DNA of 64,000 nt from JAVKSM01 sp039583705 (GTDB lineage Bacteria > Actinomycetota > Actinomycetes > Mycobacteriales > Pseudonocardiaceae). The stretch covers positions 1 through 64,000 of the forward strand of contig JAVKSM010000001.1 of the NCBI GenBank assembly GCA_039583705.1, in the 5' to 3' direction. A program made the position numbers and the translations under genes. Under the pieces are notes generated by a model. The model did no database searches and was not told where the DNA came from. It saw only the letters and a program-made list of their open reading frames with translations. Within the stretch, counting starts at the first letter, position 1, and each line of letters starts with the position of its first letter. This document shows positions 60,096 through 64,000 of this stretch, in pieces.

Positions 60096-62119
60096 TGACC
60101 CAACCGGACACGGCGCGCGCCACCCCCCGAGCCACGGCGGGCCGGACCAGGACGGCCCACGTGACGACGGCGCTGCCCGCCCCGAACCTCGACGACCGCC
60201 GCTTCCAGGATCTCGTCGACGACGCGAAGCGGCTGGTGCAGCAACGGTGCCCGGAGTGGACCGACCACAATGTCTCCGACCCCGGCGTCACCTTGATCGA
60301 GACCTTCGCGTTCATGGTGGACCAGCTCCTCTACCGGCTCAACCGGGTGCCGGACCTGCACTACCTGCGCTTCCTGGACCTCATCGGGGTGCGCCTGTTC
60401 CCGCCGACGGCGGCCTGCGCGGACGTGACCTTCTGGCTCTCGGCGCCGCAGGCCCAACCTGTCATCGTCCCCGCCGACACCCCGGTCGCCACCCCCCGCA
60501 CCGAGACCGGGGACGCGGTCGTCTTCACCACGGCGCGCGAGCTGGTGATCGTGCCCTGCGAGCTGGCGCGGGTGCTCACCGCCGGTCATGGCGCGGAGCC
60601 GATCGACCGCATCGACCGGCTCGCGCTCGACGAGGGCTTCCCGGCCTTCGACAACCCGCCCGCGCCCGGTGACAGCCTCCTGCTCGGGCTGTCCGATCCG
60701 GTGCCGCGCTGCGCCGTGCTGCTCCGGCTGGACTGCGAGGTCGAGGGTGTCGGCGTCGACCCTCGTGACCCGCCGCTGGTCTGGGAGGCGTGGGACGGCG
60801 GCGGCTGGGTGGCCTGCGAGGTGGACGGCGATGAGACGGGCGGGCTCAACCGGCCCGGCGACGTCGTGCTGCACCTACCGGCGAGCCACACCGCGTCCGT
60901 CGTCCATCAGCAGCGGGCCGGCTGGCTGCGCTGCCGAGTGACCCCCCCGGCCGCCGGTCAACCGTTCTACAGCGCTCCACCGCAGGTGCGAGGCGCCGCG
61001 GCCAGCACGATCGGCGGGACGATCGACGCCCTGCACGCCGAGACGATCCGGGGGGAGGTCATCGGACTGTCCGAAGGTGTGCCGGGTCAGCGCTTCCCGC
61101 TGCAGCACCGCCCGGTCGTCCCCGAGGACCAGCCACTTCGCCTCGAAGCCGCCGGCGGCGAGGGCTGGGAGGAATGGCGCGAGGTGGAGCACTTCGCCGA
61201 TTCCGGCCCTTCCGACCGGCACTTCGTGATAGACCACATGAACGGGGAGGTGGCGCTCGGCCCGGCGGTCCGGGAGCCGGACGGCACCCTGCGTCAGTAC
61301 GGCGCGGTGCCTCCCAAGGGCGTGCCGCTGCGGCTTCCGGCCTACCGCACCGGGGGTGGGCAACGCGGCAACGTGGCCCGCGGTCTGCTCCAGGTGCAGC
61401 GCGACCCGGTGCCGTTCGTGACGAAGGTGGAGAACCGGCACCCGGCAGCCGGCGGGGTGGAAGGCGAGAGCGTGGCGAACGCGACGCGGCGCGGCCCGTT
61501 GCTGCTGCGCACCCGGGATCGCGCGGTCACCGCCGAGGACTACGAGTTCCTTGCCCGCCAGGCAGCCCCGAACGTGGCCAGGGTCCGCTGCGTACCTGCC
61601 GGCGCCGCCGACGTCGCGGCCGGCGGCGTGCGCGTGCTGGTCGTACCCGCGGTCTCCGACGACGGAACCGGCCGGCTGCGCTTCGAGGAACTGCTGCCGG
61701 CGGAAGAGACGCTGGCCACGATCAGCCGCCAGCTCGACGAGCGACGCTGCGTGGGAGCCCGGGTGATGGTCGAACCGCCCTACTACCAGGGGGTGACCGT
61801 GGTGGCCAACGTGCTGGCCAGGGAGAGGTCCTCGGTCGAGCGGCTTCACGAACGGGCGACCCAGGCCCTCTACCGCTACCTCAACCCCGTCACGGGAGGA
61901 CCGGACGGCACCGGCTGGCCGTTCGGCCGGCCGGTGCAGGCGGGCGAGGTGTTCGCCGTGCTGCAGCGGCTGCCCGGGGTCGACATGGTCGAGGACGTCC
62001 GGTTGTTCGGTGCCGACCCGACCACCGGCGAACGCGGCCAGGCGGTGAGTCGCCTCGACCTCGCTCCACACGCACTGGTCTTCTCCTACGGACACCAGAT
62101 CCGCGTCACGCCTGCCTAG
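60095..62119 (+). CDS. Baseplate J-like wedge protein (Afp11-like)
   Basis: This 674-aa protein begins after TGATG overlap. Cues of the baseplate J/gp6-like family are DHNVSDPGVTLIETFAFMVD, QLLYRLNRVPDLHYLRFLDL, GVRLFPPTAACADVTFWLS, and later GQRGNVARGLLQVQ, ENRHPAAGGVEGESV and RAVTAEDYEFLARQAAPNVA. It forms the baseplate ring with the tail-protein-I-like partner downstream. Confidence 0.92.
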   Translation: MTQPDTARATPRATAGRTRTAHVTTALPAPNLDDRRFQDLVDDAKRLVQQRCPEWTDHNVSDPGVTLIETFAFMVDQLLYRLNRVPDLHYLRFLDLIGVRLFPPTAACADVTFWLSAPQAQPVIVPADTPVATPRTETGDAVVFTTARELVIVPCELARVLTAGHGAEPIDRIDRLALDEGFPAFDNPPAPGDSLLLGLSDPVPRCAVLLRLDCEVEGVGVDPRDPPLVWEAWDGGGWVACEVDGDETGGLNRPGDVVLHLPASHTASVVHQQRAGWLRCRVTPPAAGQPFYSAPPQVRGAAASTIGGTIDALHAETIRGEVIGLSEGVPGQRFPLQHRPVVPEDQPLRLEAAGGEGWEEWREVEHFADSGPSDRHFVIDHMNGEVALGPAVREPDGTLRQYGAVPPKGVPLRLPAYRTGGGQRGNVARGLLQVQRDPVPFVTKVENRHPAAGGVEGESVANATRRGPLLLRTRDRAVTAEDYEFLARQAAPNVARVRCVPAGAADVAAGGVRVLVVPAVSDDGTGRLRFEELLPAEETLATISRQLDERRCVGARVMVEPPYYQGVTVVANVLARERSSVERLHERATQALYRYLNPVTGGPDGTGWPFGRPVQAGEVFAVLQRLPGVDMVEDVRLFGADPTTGERGQAVSRLDLAPHALVFSYGHQIRVTPA

Positions 62120-62128
62120 GGAGGTCTC

Positions 62129-62668
62129 GTGCGGGGGCTCATCCCGGGCCTGGACAGCCCGCATCCCGTCGGGATGCGGCTGCCTGCCCTGTATGCGGAC
62201 GACGACTTCACCCAACGGTTCGTCGCCAGCTTCGACGAGGCGCTCGCGCCGATCTTCGCCGCGCTGGACTGCTTACCGGCCTACCTCGATCCCCGGCTCG
62301 CGCCTGCCGACTTCCTCGACTGGTTGGCCGGCTGGGTCGGGCTCGTCCTGGACGAGAGCGCCTCGCTGCAGCGGCGGCGCGAGCTGGTCACGACAGCCGT
62401 CGAGCTCTACCGCTGGCGCGGCACCCGCTGGGGGCTCGCCGAACACGTCCGGCTGCTCACCGGCGGCCAGGTCGAGATCACCGAGAGCGGCGCGGCAGCC
62501 GCCTCGTCCCGCCCGCAGGCCCCGTTGCCGGGCTCGGACACCCCGGCAGTGCTGGTCCGGGTCGTGCTGCCGGACCCGTCCACTGTGGACCACAAGCGGC
62601 TCGACGCCCTGGTCGCCACGGCCAAACCGGCGCACCTGCCGCACGTCGTCGAGGTGGTCACCGGGTAG
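62129..62668 (+). CDS. Phage tail protein I-like baseplate component (Afp12-type)
   Basis: This 179-aa protein shows MRLPALYADDDFTQRFVASF, DEALAPIFAALDCLPAYLDP, FLDWLAGWVGLVLDESASLQ and RRRELVTTAVELYRWRGTRW, the P2 gpI/tail protein I family. It lies 10 bases after baseplate J and ends the CIS run; no tail-fibre gene follows. Confidence 0.88.
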   Translation: MRGLIPGLDSPHPVGMRLPALYADDDFTQRFVASFDEALAPIFAALDCLPAYLDPRLAPADFLDWLAGWVGLVLDESASLQRRRELVTTAVELYRWRGTRWGLAEHVRLLTGGQVEITESGAAAASSRPQAPLPGSDTPAVLVRVVLPDPSTVDHKRLDALVATAKPAHLPHVVEVVTG

Positions 62669-62699
62669 GTGTGCCGGGTTTCCGGCTCACCCGTCGCGC

Positions 62700-63581
62700 T
62701 CACCCGCTCACCCGGCTCGTCGGGCCCCTGTCGTTCCGATCCTGGTGCAGCAGCGGGGACCGGGCCAACACCACGGTGCCGGCTCCGATGAGGGCGGTGC
62801 CGAGCACGGTCCCCGCCAGCCACCACCCGCCTCGGGCATGCTGGGAGAAGATCGTGAGCCCCCACGTCACCGCGACCAGCGGGTTGGCCAGCGTCATCCC
62901 CGGCTGGGACGCCACGAGGCTGCCGGCCTGCAGCGCGTTCTGCAGCAGGAAGAACGACAGCGGACCGATGACGACCACGGCCCAGGTCTGCCACGCCGTG
63001 GCCACCCCGAGCAGGCCGTGCCGGTAGGCGGCTCCGACGCCGGCGACGAGCACCGCGGTGAGCCCGAAGCCGACGCCGGTGGCGATCCCGAGCAATGCTG
63101 CCCGGCGCGGCCCGCGGGCCCGGTGGCCGACCACCACCAGCACCCCCGCCACGGCGAGCGCCAAGCCGACCCCGACCAGCCAGGCCGCCAGCGGTGCCAT
63201 AGCCGGGCCACCGCCGGTGGGCGCGAGCGTGAGGATGAAGGCGGCGAGCCCCACCGCCATCATGCCGATGGCCGTCCATTCCCGGCGGTGGATCGGGGTG
63301 TGGAACACCACCGCGGCCAGCAGCAGCGTGAACGGCAGCTCGGCGACGAGCAGCGGCTGGACGACGGCGACGTCGCCGAGGGCGAGCGCCGTGGCCTGCA
63401 CGAGGAAGCCGAGCAGGACGGCGCCGATCCCGACGAGCCACACCGGGCGGACCAGCAGGTCGAACAGCAACCGCAACGAGAAGGCGTCCCGGTCCGGCGC
63501 TTCGCGGCCGGCTCTGCGTTGCAGCACCGAGGCGGACGCGTTGAGCGCCGCCGCGAGCAGCGCCAACCCGTTTGCGAGCAC
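62700..63581 (-). CDS. DMT/EamA-type transporter
   Basis: This 293-aa protein has about nine or ten TM helices (LANGLALLAAALNASASVLQ, LVGIGAVLLGFLVQATAL, ELPFTLLLAAVVFHTPIHRR, MAVGLAAFILTLAPTGGGP). The layout is of the drug/metabolite (DMT) exporter family. GTG 63581 is one plausible start; the frame is open to 63710 with a non-hydrophobic leader. Substrate unknown. It is divergent from the DUF1345 gene. Confidence 0.72.
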   Translation of the reverse strand: MLANGLALLAAALNASASVLQRRAGREAPDRDAFSLRLLFDLLVRPVWLVGIGAVLLGFLVQATALALGDVAVVQPLLVAELPFTLLLAAVVFHTPIHRREWTAIGMMAVGLAAFILTLAPTGGGPAMAPLAAWLVGVGLALAVAGVLVVVGHRARGPRRAALLGIATGVGFGLTAVLVAGVGAAYRHGLLGVATAWQTWAVVVIGPLSFFLLQNALQAGSLVASQPGMTLANPLVAVTWGLTIFSQHARGGWWLAGTVLGTALIGAGTVVLARSPLLHQDRNDRGPTSRVSG

Positions 63582-63713
63582 TCCTGTGGTTACCCCCGGC
63601 TCCCCGCGGCATGCGCCGAGCGGCCCACAGTCTCGGACAACCGTGCCTCCGGGACAACCCGGGGGTGGGGCGGTTTCGCACAGCCGCGACCCCGGCGACA
63701 TCCTGACCACGTG

Positions 63714-64000
63714 ATGGCGAAGCGTTCGCTCCGGGTCGACCAGCCGCAGGATCTGCCGGTGTCGGCCCGCACGGAAGTGGTCGTGTCCGTCCTCATCGGC
63801 CTCGTGGTGGCCGTACCCCTGGCCGTGCTCTCGTCGGTGCCCATCGGGCTGCTCGCGGGGTGGGACACCGCGGCGGCCATCTACATGACGTGGGTCTGGC
63901 TGACCATCTGGGACAAGGACGCGGAGGAGACAGCCGAGCGCGCCAACCGTACGGATCCCCGGCGCGCCCTCACCGACCTCCTGCTCCTGACGGCCGCGGT
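63714..64000 (+). CDS. DUF1345 membrane protein (partial, runs off the window)
   Basis: The first 95 residues are present: a polar N-terminus (AKRSLRVDQPQDLPVSARTE), then hydrophobic segments VVSVLIGLVVAVPLAVLSSV, and the DUF1345 cue GWDTAAAIYMTWVWLTIWD. The start is ATG 63714 or GTG 63711. Function of the family is unknown. Confidence 0.72.
   Translation, partial: MAKRSLRVDQPQDLPVSARTEVVVSVLIGLVVAVPLAVLSSVPIGLLAGWDTAAAIYMTWVWLTIWDKDAEETAERANRTDPRRALTDLLLLTAA

Overview
The window is high-GC DNA from an actinomycete (Actinobacteria). The evidence is the block rpmG - hadA/hadB-like - tRNA-Trp - secE - nusG - rplK - rplA - rplJ - rplL in actinobacterial order, a complete mce lipid-transport operon, frequent GTG starts, strong Shine-Dalgarno sites and many ATGA/GTGA stop-start overlaps. 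A family such as Pseudonocardiaceae is plausible but cannot be fixed from sequence alone.

Layout. (1) 1-5040 is a decayed accessory patch. It holds a PCMT methyltransferase fragment, a Nudix gene with a nonsense codon, and a zinc-ribbon/XRE/TPR regulator broken by frameshifts and by an IS5-family element. That element is itself interrupted by a 724-nt group II intron with no encoded protein; removing the intron rejoins the transposase frame exactly. An AT-richer, membrane-anchored sugar-binding-type sensor gene follows. (2) 5123-16246 (minus strand) is an mce operon: mkl ATPase, yrbEA, yrbEB, mceA-F and two Mce-associated proteins. (3) 16345-23302 carries rplL, rplJ, rplA, rplK, nusG, secE and tRNA-Trp on the minus strand. 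A plus-strand RiPP cassette (graspetide precursor, ATP-grasp maturase, PCMT-type methyltransferase) lies between rplJ and rplA. (4) 23483-27001 holds an aminotransferase, a secreted SGNH esterase, hadB/hadA-like dehydratase subunits, rpmG, tRNA-Met and tRNA-Thr. (5) 27077-35311 holds a DHA2 drug exporter with an unusual C-terminal Ig-like extension that contains a 100-N assembly gap, then cinA, a 53-aa hydrophobic protein, a flavin-dependent (LLM) oxidoreductase, a VC0807-like membrane protein, an NlpC/P60 hydrolase and a formate/nitrite-type channel.

(6) 35381-62668 is the most notable part: a contractile injection system (eCIS/CIS) locus. Core parts recognised are DUF4255 cap, AAA+ ATPase, sheath, two inner-tube proteins, a small assembly protein, DUF6760, LysM/Afp7-type adaptor, VgrG-like spike, PAAR tip, gp25-type wedge, baseplate J and tail protein I. 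Accessory genes are a DUF4157 protein with HELTH, a YkgJ cysteine-cluster protein, an 855-aa disordered protein with recurring QR motifs, two paralogous Ig-like proteins (one membrane-anchored), a zinc-ribbon/TM/glycan-binding-like membrane protein, a 1035-aa exported beta-propeller-like protein, an NlpC/P60 hydrolase and a LuxR-type regulator. No tail-fibre gene is evident, and several accessory proteins are membrane anchored. This fits the cytosolic or membrane-tethered CIS of Streptomyces better than a freely released, fibre-targeted particle. Broken Uma2 and PIN genes sit inside the CIS gene run.

(7) 62700-64000 holds a DMT/EamA-type transporter and the start of a DUF1345 membrane protein that runs off the window. 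All functions are read from protein sequence and context; no database search was run.
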